Shown: positions 35,205 to 47,316, counted from the stretch's first letter. The stretch: 64,000 nt of DNA from Deroplatys truncata (GCA_030765065.1 CM060989.1:62510001-62574000); one strand, 5' to 3'. Translations and numbers: made by a program. The notes: a model not told the origin generated them from the letters alone.

Positions 35205-36232
35205 TACTAGATAAAGCTACTGGATTCCACCCAAAAATTTATAATCGTGATCTCACCGGAAATACATGTTTTGAGGCCCCCAAAATACAAAATAAATATT
35301 TTAGAAAAAGGTCCGTGTATGTGTGAACAGCATAACTCAAAAATGAAAAGCCGGATCAACGCCAAACTTGGTATTTAAGTTCAATATCTTTCAAAGATGC
35401 GACATGAAGATTTTCAAGAAAATCCCCCATCCCAAACTACCCTTTGCATGGAACAGCTTCGAAATGTTTTGATTTTCCAAAAAATTACTGTAACAATTTT
35501 GATTAAAATACCATATAGGTATTAATTATATTTATATGACAAATAAAATGTATATCTTGGATTTTCTGGGAACGCCTGCGAAATCCTCTTTAGTCGGGAG
35601 GAAATGTGTATAATCTTGTATAACTAGTAAACGTTAATCGATAGATGAAGACGTACCACACAAAAAATGTAGATATCTTTAAAACATACAATTTATTACA
35701 AATGATTTTTATGGCATCAGCCGTTTCCGAGATATCCCTTTTTATTGATTTGAATTTTTCCATAGTTTTGTCATTTTTTGAAGCGGTTCCCGAGGTCGCG
35801 GATTCAAACTCGGCGGAGAGCGATGGATTTTCTCAAGCGTAAAAATTCTTAGCATGGCTTCCTTCGAAATGGAAGTAAATCTGGTGGTCGTAGAATTACG
35901 GCACGTAAAAGAACCTCACGTCTGATAAAGAGGCCTCTGAGCAAAATTTCCGGTCTTTCACTCTCACTATAGAATGGGACAGAACCACAGCAGTTAAATA
36001 GCGTCCATAAAAAAACCAAAAAAACTGTCATTATTCAGTTGATTCTCGTGATGTTATGGAAAGAGTAGATATGGAATTTCAAGGCCAGTGTATAACGATT
36101 CGCTTTTTAACATCTGACTATATTTGTACCTACAGCTAAATGTCTAGCTGAAGCTATTTTTGCACAACTTTATCTTGATTAATATAAAGTATTAAGTAGA
36201 GAAGTCATGTGAATGTAACACAACAGATTTTT
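35205..36232 (+). mobile_element. HINE-like element, subfamily B, split by SINE1
   Basis: 5' part 35205-35780 (CACCCAAAAATTTATAATCG onward) and 3' part 36020-36232 (CAGTTGATTCTCGTGATG to CATGTGAATGTAACACAACA, then GATTTTT) surround a SINE1. The 5' terminus is degraded. Confidence 0.75.
35785..36015 (+). mobile_element. tRNA-derived SINE1
   Basis: Starts within the head (TTCCCGAGGTCGCGGATTC). It contains TTCCTTCGAAATGGAAGTAA, AATTACGGCACGTAAAAGAA and CCACAGCAGTTAAATAGCG. It lacks the first ~25 bases and most of the tail. Confidence 0.75.
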
Positions 36233-36295
36233 AGTTTACAGAAAAGATAGTGTAGGCTTCATTTTCCAACGAAGAAGAGTATTAACAATGTTTGT

Positions 36296-36865
36296 TACTT
36301 GCTCTACACGTATGCGAGTAGTACGTATTCCATCCAAAAATTCATGTCGAGATTTCACTGGAAATACGTGTTTTGAGGCCCCCTGAACGCAAAAGCATAT
36401 TTAGAAAAAGGTCCGTGGTGTATGTGAGAGAAAGAGAGAGAACAGCATAACTGAAAAACGAAAAGTTGGTTAAAAACCAAACTTCTATTTAAGTTCAGAA
36501 TTTTACAAAGATGCTACACGAAGGTTTTCAAGAAAATTCCCTCATCCCTAACTACTCTTGCATAGAGAAGTTTTCAAAGCCCTGAATTTCTCTAAAGTGG
36601 CTCCCTATTTTGATTAAAATACCATAGGTCTAAGATATTTTCATGATAAATATGTGTACATATTGAATTTTCTGGGAATAGCCTCTAAAGTCCTCTTCAT
36701 TCGGGATTAGATTTCTGTAACTGGTAAACTGCAAGAAAGAGACGAAAGCTTACTACATAAAAAAATGTAGATCTCTTTAAAGCACTCGTGTTTTTCCTTG
36801 TTATTGATTTGAATGTTCAATACTTATACTTTTCTCAATTGCGAAGTCGTTATTCGGTTTATTAG
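36296..36865 (+). mobile_element. HINE-like element, old copy, 5' part
   Basis: TTGCTCTACACGTATGCGAG at the 5' end, the AAATACGTGTTTTGAGGC block, and GAGAGAAAGAGAGAG instead of plain TG. It ends at AGTCGTTATTCGGTTTATT, where the next copy begins in the same orientation. Confidence 0.7.
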
Positions 36866-36999
36866 TTTCTCTACTACGTATAGTAAGTAGGGGAAGTATT
36901 GTATTCCACCCAAAAATCCGATACCGAGATTTCACCGGAAATACATCTTTTAGACCCCCTGAATCCAAAAAAAGCATTTTTGGAAACATGTCCGTGTGA

Positions 37000-37038
<39 letters not shown>

Positions 37039-37718
37039 CAGCATAACTCGGAAACGAACAGTCGGATAAACACCAAACTTGGTATTTAGGTTGAGTATCG
37101 TCCAGAGATGCGACACGAAGGTTTTCAAGAAAATCCCCCCACCCTAGATTACACTTACATGGAAGATTTTTCGAAAATTTTAATTTTCTCAAAAACGGCT
37201 CTAACGATTTTGATTAAAATATCATATGTTTAAGATATTTTCATGACAAATAAAATGTATATCTCGAATTTTCTGGGAATGTCTCCAAAAGTATTCTTCA
37301 TTGTGAACGACTTTTGCATAACTGGTAAACCATAAGATATAGACAAAATTTTACTACACAAAAAATGTATATCGTGTTAAAATACACAATTTATGTCATA
37401 TACATTTTTGTTGTTGAGTGAACCATTGTCGAGATATTGCTTGTTATTCCCTTATATTTTCCAATACTTATACTTTTTCTCAAATTCGTTAATATTTTTT
37501 TTTGCTCTGGTAATGCAAAGAGAATGGAATACTCCACATAGCAACCATCTCTTAAATCGCTTAAAGCCTACTGTATTCTCTGTTCCCATTGTACCCGCAA
37601 GGAAACGTATAATAAAACCATTTTTACAAATTTTTATTTCCATAAACAAGAAATAGATGGAAGAACAGGCTTTCGTGAGAATACTTTGGGTAGATAAAGT
37701 CATGTGAATGTAACGCAT
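36866..37718 (+). mobile_element. HINE-like element, subfamily A, full length
   Basis: AGTTTCTCTACTACGTATAG at the 5' end, (TG)n at 37007-37037, and GGGTAGATAAAGTCATGTGA then ATGTAACGCATAATA at a degenerate 3' end. Confidence 0.8.
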
Positions 37719-38475
37719 AATATTTTATTTTGCTTTCTCGAACCACGCAGAACTACGCGGATGCTACGGAAGATAAATCACAGTGATAAGGTCTCAATAG
37801 TAGTTACACACAAGAGAGAGAAATATCACCGGAATGGTCACATTCAGTTTATTTATAGCGTTGTAATATTTATCACAACCCGGTGTTCAGAGCAAGAAAT
37901 AACTGCTTCAATAATCGCTTTTTTATGAATTTGCTTCTCAAGTTTCATGAACTATGAACTGCGAATGGCAATTATGCAATTCATTATTCTCGATAATGCA
38001 CGTGACGTCAGCAGATAATTCTTCTTTAGTCATGGGAAAAATATGGGAGTATTACTACGTAAAATATACTTTAGGAAAAACTATGTTGTTCCTACATTTT
38101 ACTAGTCCTATTGGATTGGATTGACTACGGAGGGGACTGGACACGGATCCAGAGTGGATATTGTACCTACGCTCCCCGAGGAGGCGTCCCCGGGTGGAAG
38201 GATGAAGCGAGAGGAGACATCTGAACCAGGAGCGAAGGCACAGCAATGACAGGGTCCCTAAGTTTCCAGATAGAGACACTCCGGCAGACGGACAGGCAGA
38301 CCGGAGACCCCATCCCACTGAGAGGGGGTCCAATACTCCCCAAGGGGATTTTGGATACCCCGGCAGCCAGCCAGAGGGACGAAGAATCACAAAGAACATC
38401 CTTTCCCCTACCACGCTGCACCGACACACCATCGCCGACGCTTTCGATCCTGAAAGAGACCAACGGGATGAAAGT
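37719..38475 (+). other. Unassigned; GC-rich block from about 38100
   Basis: 38110-38470 is clearly GC-richer than the window (GAGGCGTCCCCGGGTGG, GGCAGACCGGAGACCCCATC). The base composition resumes after LTR4 (39252-39420), so the LTR split one GC-rich unit of about 0.5 kb. Open frames exist on both strands but carry no motif I know. The 5' region of an LTR or non-LTR retrotransposon is possible. Confidence 0.35.
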
Positions 38476-39251
38476 TGAGGCAATATTTTATATCATAACA
38501 TGCTATGAATGCCAAAGTGATTGTAGTGCAAATTAATATTATTGTATGTACAAGATTTTAGATGTTTGTTAGCCATAAGTATTGTTAGGAAGTAAGCTTA
38601 CACGGCCTCACTGAAACTGACAACAGAAGTGGGTAACAATAAACCGAGGGGGTGAGTTGTTTATCACTAAGAAGAGACAAACAAATGACATCAGGGTAGC
38701 GTGCCTTTTTTAGAAATGGAGGGAATATCTTCCCTAGAGCATATATGTTAGTAGTAGTGATTGGCTGACCAAAACAGACACTAAAGTGAGCGCAATTTGG
38801 TAACCAATAGCAGCACTATTATAATGTTTAGACTATTCGAGGTGAAGGAGTATATATTCTCGAGCCATAAGCAAGTTTCGCACAGTTCTGAAGAATCTCT
38901 CACGAGGTGCACGTTGCAGAGTTAGTTACAAAAATGTAAAGTACGCAAACTAATTGGTGCGCGACAGCTATAACGGCTGTAGATATATTCAGAAATATCA
39001 CAGTTTCAGTCAGGCGTGTATAAAGATTAAATATGTCAATTATTAATTGTGACGGCAATAAAAGTGTAGAAACAATTTTTTATCAGTGTTATCTTTTAGT
39101 AACAACTTCTTTCCGTTTACACGCCCTGCTTAGAGATACTTGTTCGACTGAGTTATAATAGCTAGCCGGAGGGCAATGAACGCAAATTTAAAATAATAAA
39201 ACAAGAGGCTCCCAGTAAATAAGATAACACTAGCCATTGAGGACTGCGACA
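38476..39251 (+). mobile_element. Solo LTR, short form (LTR4)
   Basis: Starts TGAGGCAATATTTTATATC and ends GGACTGCGACA. The flanks are AAGT on the left and AAGA on the right, an imperfect 4-bp duplication. It keeps ACGGCCTCACTGAAACTGAC, GAGGGGGTGAGTTG, a TATATTC-type TATA region, AATAAAAGTGT and CTAGCCGGAGGGC. The 36-bp array is reduced to one or two degenerate units. Confidence 0.75.
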
Positions 39252-40149
39252 AAGAGGAACGAAATGAAGGAACAATAAATTCGGGGCAGGAACGAAACCA
39301 CCCCAGCAATCGCCTGACGACCCGAGAAAACCCCGAAAAAATCCTTAGGTCAGTGGGTGGCCGCCGGGGAGCGGGGAACGTAACCTCCTGAGCCATCCTG
39401 CTTGGTGCACAGTCCTATGCTTCATGATTTACAGTACTCCTTTTTAGTTATGATTTGTTATGTTGCCTTTTTATTTCAAGGCAATCGTGAAAATATATTT
39501 ATAATTTTTCTTTTCCTATTGCTCTACAAGTTATGATACTGTAAACTTCTGTGAGTGGTTTACCAACTACTCTTTGATATAAAACGAAAAGTGTTTCCCT
39601 AGATATCTAATTAATAATTACTTAAATTTGCTTTGTTAGGTTTGTATTAAAACACCATTTACACATTAAATATATAACATTTCTTAATAGCTTTATTTAT
39701 TATGAAAATTTAATCTATCTATCAATGTACTCCACACAAAATAAATAAAAATAAAGCTATATAAAAATGTGGGTATAGAAATTGTTAAATTACATACAGG
39801 TAATATTTTAGTAAAATATTCCTAAATTGTATAAAAAGAATTGCCAGTCAGCCAGCGTCGTAAAACACAATCAAATCTGTTAAAACAGACATTGTGTGCC
39901 GCTGGAGGTAAGCAATTGAACATATCCAAAGCAGCAACATGGAACCAATTATTGTTTTTTTCTATTCTAATATTTGGTTGTCAATTTAATAATTATTTAA
40001 ATTTATAACCGTTAATACTCTTTCATTGATGAACAGTGGTTTAAAATGTGCATGATATGCAGTACCCGCCGATAAGATACGGACTGAAATACTAAAATCT
40101 TGGAGATACCCGAGCTATTCCCCCAGATGAGAATGCCATAATACATAAC
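39252..40149. other. GC-rich tail then AT-rich unassigned sequence
   Basis: 39252-39420 continues the GC-rich unit described to the left of LTR4. 39420-40149 is AT-rich with no recognisable feature. Confidence 0.35.
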
Positions 40150-41400
40150 ATCTACTATTTTAAAAAACCGTAAGATGCATTTTTTAAAAATTCCTCAAGA
40201 ATCAAACTTTTTAGCTATCTTAATAAAAAAAATTACTCCAGACAGTCTGATACAGACTGCTGAAATGTGGTATTCACATGTCAATTTGGAGTCCAGGGTG
40301 ATACCCAATAGCTTAGCGCTATCTAGATTGTTTAAGTTAATTAAATAAAACAGGATATGCTGAGTTTTCGACATATTCATTCCGAAAGCATTCGCATGGA
40401 AGCAATTGGTTGCCGACCCAAGAGCCAGAGCTGTTGTCGTGTTTAGATCAGGCATTTTTTCCTTATTTCATATAGTGTAGTATTATCAATAAACTGCTGT
40501 ACCTTAGCGGCGATTTTGCAAGGCAAATCATTCATCATTGCAATAAATAAAAGCGGAGACAGGGTAGATCCCTGCGGCACACCTCTTGTCAATTTAGCTG
40601 GATCTGAAAATTTTCCATTGTGAAACACTCTTTGGATACGATTAACTAACAGACTTTCAATTAAGGCCAGTTCCTTGCCTCTGATGCCATAGACTGAACT
40701 TTACTAATGAGTAACTTGTGTGGTACACAGTCGAAGGCCTTGAATAAGTCTTGTAATCTTCAAAATCACTGATTGCGTCTAGAGTAGACAATCCCTTTCT
40801 AAAACCATAGTGAGAAGACCATTTATTTCAAAGTACAGAGTTAACTGACCTTTCATTACTAATTCCAGTAATTTGGAAAAGTCTGGCAGGATGGAATAGG
40901 CCTACAATTGTCAGGACTTTTTGAATAACTTTTTTTTAATATAGGTATAGTTTTGCCTACTTTTAGTGAGCCAGGAAACACTCCAGTGGTTAGGCACTCA
41001 TTTATACAGTACGTTAAAGGTTCAGCAATGTGAACAACCACGATTTGACAAAGTTCACAATGATGTCGAAGATGTCTCTACTATTTGAATTCTTAAATGT
41101 ATGCACTAGAAGCAATATGTCATTAGAATACACAGGTTACTAGGAAGAACTATTGTTTCAGACATTGTGATGGTGTAAAAAAACCTAATGCAGAGATGCT
41201 GTACTGGTTTACCGATTTATTTATATGGTTAACGGAGGAAATTAAATATTGATCGAAATTCTCTGGCTGTAGTCCAAAATCTCGTTTATATTCCTTGTTC
41301 TATTTATTGTTTTCCAAGCTGATTTGCATTTATTTGCAGCCTTATTTATGTGACACATTATATTTAAACTTGAATGAATGCATGATGTATTGTCTACTTT
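40150..41400 (-). pseudogene. LINE reverse transcriptase remnant (Jockey/CR1-like)
   Basis: Minus-strand blocks in order: NKCKSAWKTINRTRN near 41330 (the linker after the endonuclease), CLTTGVFPGSLKVGKTIPIL near 40970, SPDNCRPIP near 40890, KLTRGVPQGSTLSPLLF near 40580 (RT palm), QQFIDNTTLYEI near 40490, and LLGITLDSKLTCEYH near 40300 (thumb). In the catalytic box, usually F/YADD, the second Asp is Asn and the Ala is Ile, so the enzyme is dead. Several frameshifts occur. No endonuclease domain was seen to the right. Confidence 0.85.
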
Positions 41401-41679
41401 GAACTTGTATGCAATTTATTCAAAGTTTACAATACAATGGAGTTGCTTATTATTTCTCTTCCCCTTATATTTAACATTCTGTTGTATATATTATGGGGAA
41501 GTATAATTTTTCACTGTTCACTTTTTTCCTTGTTACCCTTTTTCCGTATTTCCCCAATTTGCTTCACGTTTTTTTTTAACCACTTTGAACTATTTTTTTC
41601 CTAAATATTTTTCTGCTTTCTCAATATATTCATTTGATTTTGTATTAAAAATCCTATTAACTTTTCGCTTTAATGGTAA

Positions 41680-42970
41680 ATTTTTACCATTTCTGTAGTA
41701 TTAAATTCTCTCTTCCTTTATCCGTGTCCTCGCATTCCAGAATATAATGCCAATTGTCATGTAATTCAGCACATTTATACATCTCTCCCCCCTTCTCCCT
41801 GTTAGACCACTTAAATTCGTTACACCTGTCCTTGCCCATGCATACCCCATTCTGGCCTATTTGTATCTTTTTCTTCCCCATTCCATTTTAAAATATTTAT
41901 AATCTATTTATGACCTTTTTTCCTTGAAACTACTTATAATTTCTTGTTTTTCAATATCCTCTACTCTTATTTTAATTTCTTTCCAGAAACCCTCCAAGTT
42001 CTAGTTTGAAAAGGGATGGGTTTTATGTCCAAGCACTGCGACCTTAAAGATCTATTGCGTATCCCCCTTTCATCAGTTAAGTAGTCTGTTGCTCGATATG
42101 AACTTAACCAGACTGCTAACTGAGACTTTCGATAGTTCATCTATCTTTAGAAAGTGATTGCCAAAAATACTTGCTCTTTGATTCGCAAGAGCAGGGCAAT
42201 CACATAGCAGATGAGTAACAGTCTCATCTCCTTCTAGACATCTACTACAGATAGGGTTGTTAAACAATCCCATTCTGTATAGATTAAACTTTAGGGCACA
42301 GTGTCCTGTAATGAATCCTGTTGCCCATGCAAGCCTTCTTCTACTAAGACCGCGCAGGTATTTTGCCCGGCTGTTATCCAGGTCTGTAATAAACAACTTG
42401 GAATATCTGCAACCCTCAATGGAGTTCCAGTAGTTCTTGTGTTCTGCTTGAGCCCAGCACTTAATAGCTTGTTTCACTGGTCTGTAGGACACCCCCAGTA
42501 CAGGCTCCGGACCCTAAAATGGGATTTCGCTGCCAATCTTGACTGCTTCATCTGCTTTCTCATTGCCTGGTATACCTGTGTGTTCTGGCACCCACATATC
42601 CAGAAACCCTTACTTTTGTTGTTTCTTTCTGCCCATGTTTACCCCATTCCTATTTCTTCCAATGTTGTCTGTATCTTGTGCATCCAAGTTTCTTTTTCCC
42701 CCATTTTCTCTAGTACAACCAAGCATTGCTTTAGTATATCATTTTCCTCTAAAGCTTTACTCTGAACCAGTATTTGATTGCCCTTTCTACCATTTTGACT
42801 TTAGCTCCCACCCTCCCTAGTTCTGCTTGTGTTACTCCATTCGGTGAACTTCTTTGGTAATCCCAGACTTATTTTGCAAAAATTCCTATGTACGGCATCT
42901 GCATTTTCCCATCCTTTATCCAGCCCTCATATCTCTGCTGCGTATAACATCCTTGCTTCCACCACTGTGC
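41680..42970 (-). pseudogene. LINE C-terminal remnant (LINE-X), split by another LINE
   Basis: On minus, 42970-42630 reads VEARMLYAAEIWG, FCKISLGLP, IKYWFRVKALEEN and TWMHKIQTTLEEIGMG, the post-RT domain of a non-LTR element. It resumes at about 41990 with NLEGFWKEIKIRVEDIEKQE and ends in a zinc-knuckle-like segment (CNEFKWS … HDNWHYILECE, 41830-41730). The gap between is filled by LINE-Y (42010-42615). Confidence 0.75.
42010..42615 (-). pseudogene. LINE RNase H and C-terminal remnant (LINE-Y)
   Basis: Starts on minus with MWVPEHTGIPGNEKADEA (RNase H, last conserved block, near 42590; the catalytic His is kept). A 139-codon frame (42492-42073) contains RRRLAWATGFITGHCALKF, then CSRCLEGDETVTHLLCDCPA (C-x2-C…H-x4-C), and ends SSLVKFISSNRLLN. 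A 3' UTR (GGATACGCAATAGATC…) runs to about 42010. It is 5'-truncated and inserted in LINE-X, as expected from target-primed reverse transcription. Confidence 0.8.
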
Positions 42971-43404
42971 TATAGCCACGCAATTTGCATTTCTGGTATT
43001 TTGTTCACACATGATCTAATTACCTGTATTTACATTTAAACTTAAACTTCTTGAGTTGAGATCTGCAATGCTGTTCTGCATTGTTATATAAATCCTTAAC
43101 ACCAGTTGTGTACAGGTTATAACGGAAGCTTGACAATGTGTCTACGAGTCCTTTTAAGCACATAATTCCTCTGTATACCAGTCTAATTATAGGTACTTTA
43201 CTGGTTTCAGATTTCCTGATAATTTTTCTGATTGAAAAAAATAAGTTAAAACTCTTTATAAACCACAATAAAAAAAGCCAACGAAACTGCAACTGTGTTA
43301 GCACTAATATAATTTGTCCAACTTGATATAAACATATATTTTATATAATTTTCCTTATTAAAGCTACGAAACTGGACACGCCTTACAGACGTTTTATTCT
43401 GTGA
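42971..43404. other. Unassigned, between LINE remnants
   Basis: A 94-codon minus frame (43304-43020) has no motif I recognise. The interval may be further LINE-derived or flanking sequence. Confidence 0.25.
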
Positions 43405-44020
43405 GCTAATAGGAGTATTAATGCTAACTGTATTTGCAGATGATCAAGTCATACTATGTAACTCGGAAGACAATTTACAGAAAGCCATACACCAATTAAA
43501 TAATAGAAAAAATAATTTTAGAAAGAAAAATAATAGAACAGGTAATAATTTCAACTACTTAGGCTGCAATGTTTCGTATATTAAAAATGAAAATGTAACC
43601 AATAAGATCTGTAAATTTAATTATATATGCGGTATAATAAAATAAAACCTTAAAAGTACTAGGAAAGAAACTAAACTAAAATTTTATAAAATAATGGCTG
43701 TGCCCATGTTTTTGTAAGGTTCACAAAAATGAAGAAAGGAAGAAGGAAAAAAAACCCAGAAATGGATTCCTGAGGAAAGTTTATTAGATAAAAAGAGAAA
43801 ACACGAAATCAGAAAGGAACTCGGCACTTTTTAAGTTAATAGGAAAGATATACCAATACAGAACCAACTGGAAAGAACATATGAATAGAATGGAACATTA
43901 CCGCATCTAAAAACTGGCACTAAATTATAAACCTATAGGCAAGAGAAACATTGACAAATGGTCACAGCAAAAATTTAATTCATTAGACCGGAACAAGCCT
44001 TTCAAGGCTTAATCCTTGAA
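43405..44020 (+). pseudogene. LINE reverse transcriptase C-terminal remnant (LINE-W)
   Basis: A different LINE type on +. FADDQVILCNSEDNLQKAIH keeps the FADD catalytic box, followed by FNYLGCNVSYIKNE, and in other frames KLKFYKIMAVP, KRKHEIRKELG and NWKEHMNRMEHYRI … YKPIGKRNIDKW. This order (palm, thumb, then the RM…R…Y.P.G.R…W tail) is seen in a widespread insect LINE group. Many stops and at least three frame changes. Confidence 0.75.
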
Positions 44021-44338
44021 GCTGACTAATCCAAGAGGAAATTTAGTAATAACATTGTCGAGAAAGGCATTTGCCCCCGTAGAGCTTGTGCTTGTACAGT
44101 AACAATTAAACGAGTGCAATGTATTTAAAAAATCCTCAGTCAGATTCAAATTTATATTAATCGCAACTATACCATGTCATATTACTTTTGACCATTAAGA
44201 CACTACGAAAGGACGTGTTTGAACCACTCATGGCTGCTTATCCCTAGCGTTTGTCTGTTTTTATCACCTCCGTAGCATTTGTAAATTTTTTTGTGATCGT
44301 CATTTGTTTTCGCATATAACGTTTTAATTTCCATTTTT
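44021..44338. other. Unassigned
   Basis: AT-rich spacer of about 320 bp between the LINE-W remnant and a HINE. Nothing was recognised. Confidence 0.3.
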
Positions 44339-45172
44339 ACTTTCTCTACTGGTATAGTAAGTAGGGGAAGTATTGTATTCCACCCAAAAATTCGATACCG
44401 AGATTTCACCGGAAATACATGTTTTGAGACCCCCTGAATCCAAAAAAAAAGCATTTTTGGAAACATGTCCGTATGTGTGTCTGTCTGTGAACAGCATAAC
44501 TCAGAAACGAACAATCGGATAAACACCAAACTTGGTATTTAGGTTCAGTATCTTCCAGAGCTGCGACACAAAGGTTTTCAAGAAAATCCCCCCACCCCAG
44601 ATTACCCCTTACATGGAACATTTTTCGAAAATTTTAATTTTCTTAAAAATGGCTCTAACGATCTTGATTAAAATATCATATGTTTAAGATTTTTCATGAC
44701 AAATGAAATGTATATCTCGAATTTTCTGGGAATGTCTCCAAAAGTATTCTTCATTGTGAACGACTTTTGCATAACTGGTAAACCATAAGAGATAGACAAA
44801 ATGTTACTGCACAAAAAATGTAGATCGCGTTAAAATACACAATTTATGTCACATACATTCTTTTGTTGAGCGAAACCATTTTCGAGATATTGCTTGTTAT
44901 TCCCTTAAATTTTCCAATACTTATACTTTTTCTCAAATTCGTTGTTCATTTTATTTATATCCTGGACATGCAAAGAGAATGGAATACTCCACATAGCAAC
45001 CAGCTCTTAAAATATTTGACTATAGCTTAAAACCTACCATATTCCCCTTGCATCTACAAGAAAATTAACAATAAGAGAACAGCTCGATTAACATGAAGCA
45101 TATGGAGAATAAGCGTTTGTAAAAATAGTTTGTACAAGAGTAGAGAAAGTCATGTGAGTGTAACACATCAGA
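44339..45172 (+). mobile_element. HINE-like element, subfamily A, full length
   Basis: Flanks show the insertion rule well: AATTTCCATTTTT then ACTTTCTCTACTGGTATAG on the left, and AACACATCAGA then TTTCACGTCTATT on the right. No duplicated site exists apart from T. The microsatellite is short (GTATGTGTGTCTGTCTG). Confidence 0.9.
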
Positions 45173-45735
45173 TTTCACGTCTATTAGTTCCTCTTAAATG
45201 TCCTTAGGTGCTCTCAGGTAGTATCCCAGTTTGAAAATAAAATCCGGCAAGCAGAAAACGAAATTTTCTATGCCATAGCTCTACACTTACAAGATTGAAG
45301 ATCGCAATGACAACCCTGTCTTTGGAAAATAATTTGACACAATGTGGTCAGACTTCGCCTTGATATTCAAAGTTCCTTTCACCAAAACAGCACGACACCA
45401 AACAACACAAAGAAAAACAGAAACAGTATATGGAAATAGTTCGATCAATTAATTTAGCAAGTTAACTAATATTTTATTGTATTTTTGTAACCTTTAGATA
45501 TATACTTTGTTTTAATCGTGAGATAGTCGATTAAATCTCACTCAAATTTTGAGTTTCTCTACATAAATCGCTTGTGAGCTTACCCACTGTTGATAAAACC
45601 AAAAGTATGGTTAAATTTTGGTTAGACAATAAGATACTGGAAAGAATATATCATTATAATTAATAGGGATATAATATATATTTAATAACTTTCCAGTATC
45701 AAAAGGATATCTCCCAGAAAATCAACAATTATACT
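45173..45735. other. Unassigned AT-rich sequence
   Basis: No repeat or coding signal was recognised. It borders LTR5 on the right. Confidence 0.3.
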
Positions 45736-46751
45736 TGAAGTGGTATACTTCTGTTATATTTATTTGTTGAGCCCCACGTTTTGGAAGCCAATTTGCGATG
45801 GTAAATTTATAATGTTATTTGTGTATGTGTGTTTACTCCACGTGGTGAAGCCATTTTGTGACGTGATTCTTTGTTAGGTTTGTTAGCTCCATCTGTTGTT
45901 AGCAATTTGCGGCAGTATTAGTGTTTGTTTGAAAGAATGCTACTGTTATTTTATTTACTTTTGGTTCACTGTCCTCCGGCTAGCTATTATCTTTTTGGTC
46001 GAGCACTTCTCTTTATACAGGTTGTGTAAACGGAAAGGAGTCTTTTATCCAAAGATAACACTGATGAAAGAATTTGTTTTACACTTTTTATTGTCGAACA
46101 CATTCACTATCACAATTTACACATTGATTTTGACACTCGCCAAACTGAAACTGTTATAATAACTTCATTACTGATCATTTTTAATTCGCATACTTCAACT
46201 TTTTGTATAATTAACTTTACAACACTTTAGATTTTTCATAACTCTGCTACGCAAAACTTGCGAATCGATAATCGACGTATACTGTACAAATATTTCTGCT
46301 GGACTGAAGGCGACGTGTAACGTATAAATGTTTTCGACGAACTGACGGGGTCTATCTCTAACCTAGCCCTTTTTATACTCCTACACCCTGATATGCCTAA
46401 AGATTATAACTGAGCTGCAATTGGCTAATAAAACGCGCCAATATTAGCGTCTATTTTTATATCCAATGAAAATTATGAATACATATGCTCTAGGTATAAT
46501 GTTCCAGCAAATTCTAAAGGAAAACGCGCCAACATTACGTAACTTCCTCGTCTCTAATAATGATAAACAGCTCACCCCCTCGCTGCATTATTGCACGCTA
46601 TTATTGACAGTTTCAGTAAGGCAGTATAAATCCACTTCTCAACAATAATTACAATAAACAAACATTTCAAATCAATGTCACATAAAAATGCATATTCATA
46701 CTGTAATCACTCTTTACATTTAAATAATTTATGATACAAATTACTGCATCA
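45736..46751 (-). mobile_element. Solo LTR, long form (LTR5)
   Basis: 1016 bp, on + from TGAAGTGGTATACTTCTG to AAATTACTGCATCA, flanked by a perfect TACT (45732-45735, 46752-46755). Near its left end, AGCCCCACGTTTTGGAAGCC is the reverse of the TGGCTCCCATACGTGGGGC-like string in LTR1. The CCTCCGGCTAGCTATTATC and TTTTTATACTCC blocks are shared with LTR3. Confidence 0.85.
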
Positions 46752-46799
46752 TACTAAAACTATGGGTACAATAAATAACGTTATTAAACCCACACAACT

Positions 46800-47215
46800 G
46801 TTCATAACATACCTGTTTACGGTTATATAATATTCTTGCAAGACCAACGCCTTCTTATGGAAGTGAAATATAGACCTTAAGAGCTCGGGACATTAGTAGA
46901 ATTACAGCATGAAATTCATGAGGAGGTCTGCAGGGTATACAAAATTTGACTACAAACGAACTGAAGAGGTGGAAGGGTTCAGGTTGAACCTTTGATAAAA
47001 CATAGGTATTTGGCATTATCAAGAAAACTGGTAAAATCACATTAGTAGAATGCAGAACAGCAGATTTCCAAAAGCAATCTTATCATAGCGGCCGAGAGAG
47101 AAAAGATCCATTGGCAAGCCACAAGAAATGTGGACAGAAAACAAGACCGTAACAGGCCACTTGACCTAACACTTGTAAGGATGAAGTTGATATGCCAATC
47201 TATAAACCTAACTTC
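46800..47215 (+). pseudogene. LINE-W C-terminal remnant, second copy
   Basis: On +, in several frames: ARPTPSYGSEI, ARDISRITA, RMQNSRFPKAILS and RPREKRSIGKPQEMW. The same segment of the same LINE type is seen at 43700-44000, more decayed. The C-terminal arginine/tryptophan block is the clearest part. Confidence 0.6.
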
Positions 47216-47316
47216 AGTAGTGAACACGTATTCATGGAAAGAAAGACAATTTAATTTAACGTTTTTTTAATTTTAAACTTCTGCACTGTTTTCTCTATTG
47301 AAAACAAAACAACAAA

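Noticed and set aside
38055..38483. 142-codon minus-strand frame and the overlapping 96-98-codon frames
   Set aside because: Both strands are open because the block is GC-rich. No motif was recognised and the frames extend into repeat sequence.
42301..42820. Plus-strand frames of 93-154 codons
   Set aside because: They are antisense to LINE-Y and LINE-X coding remnants, which explain the open reading.
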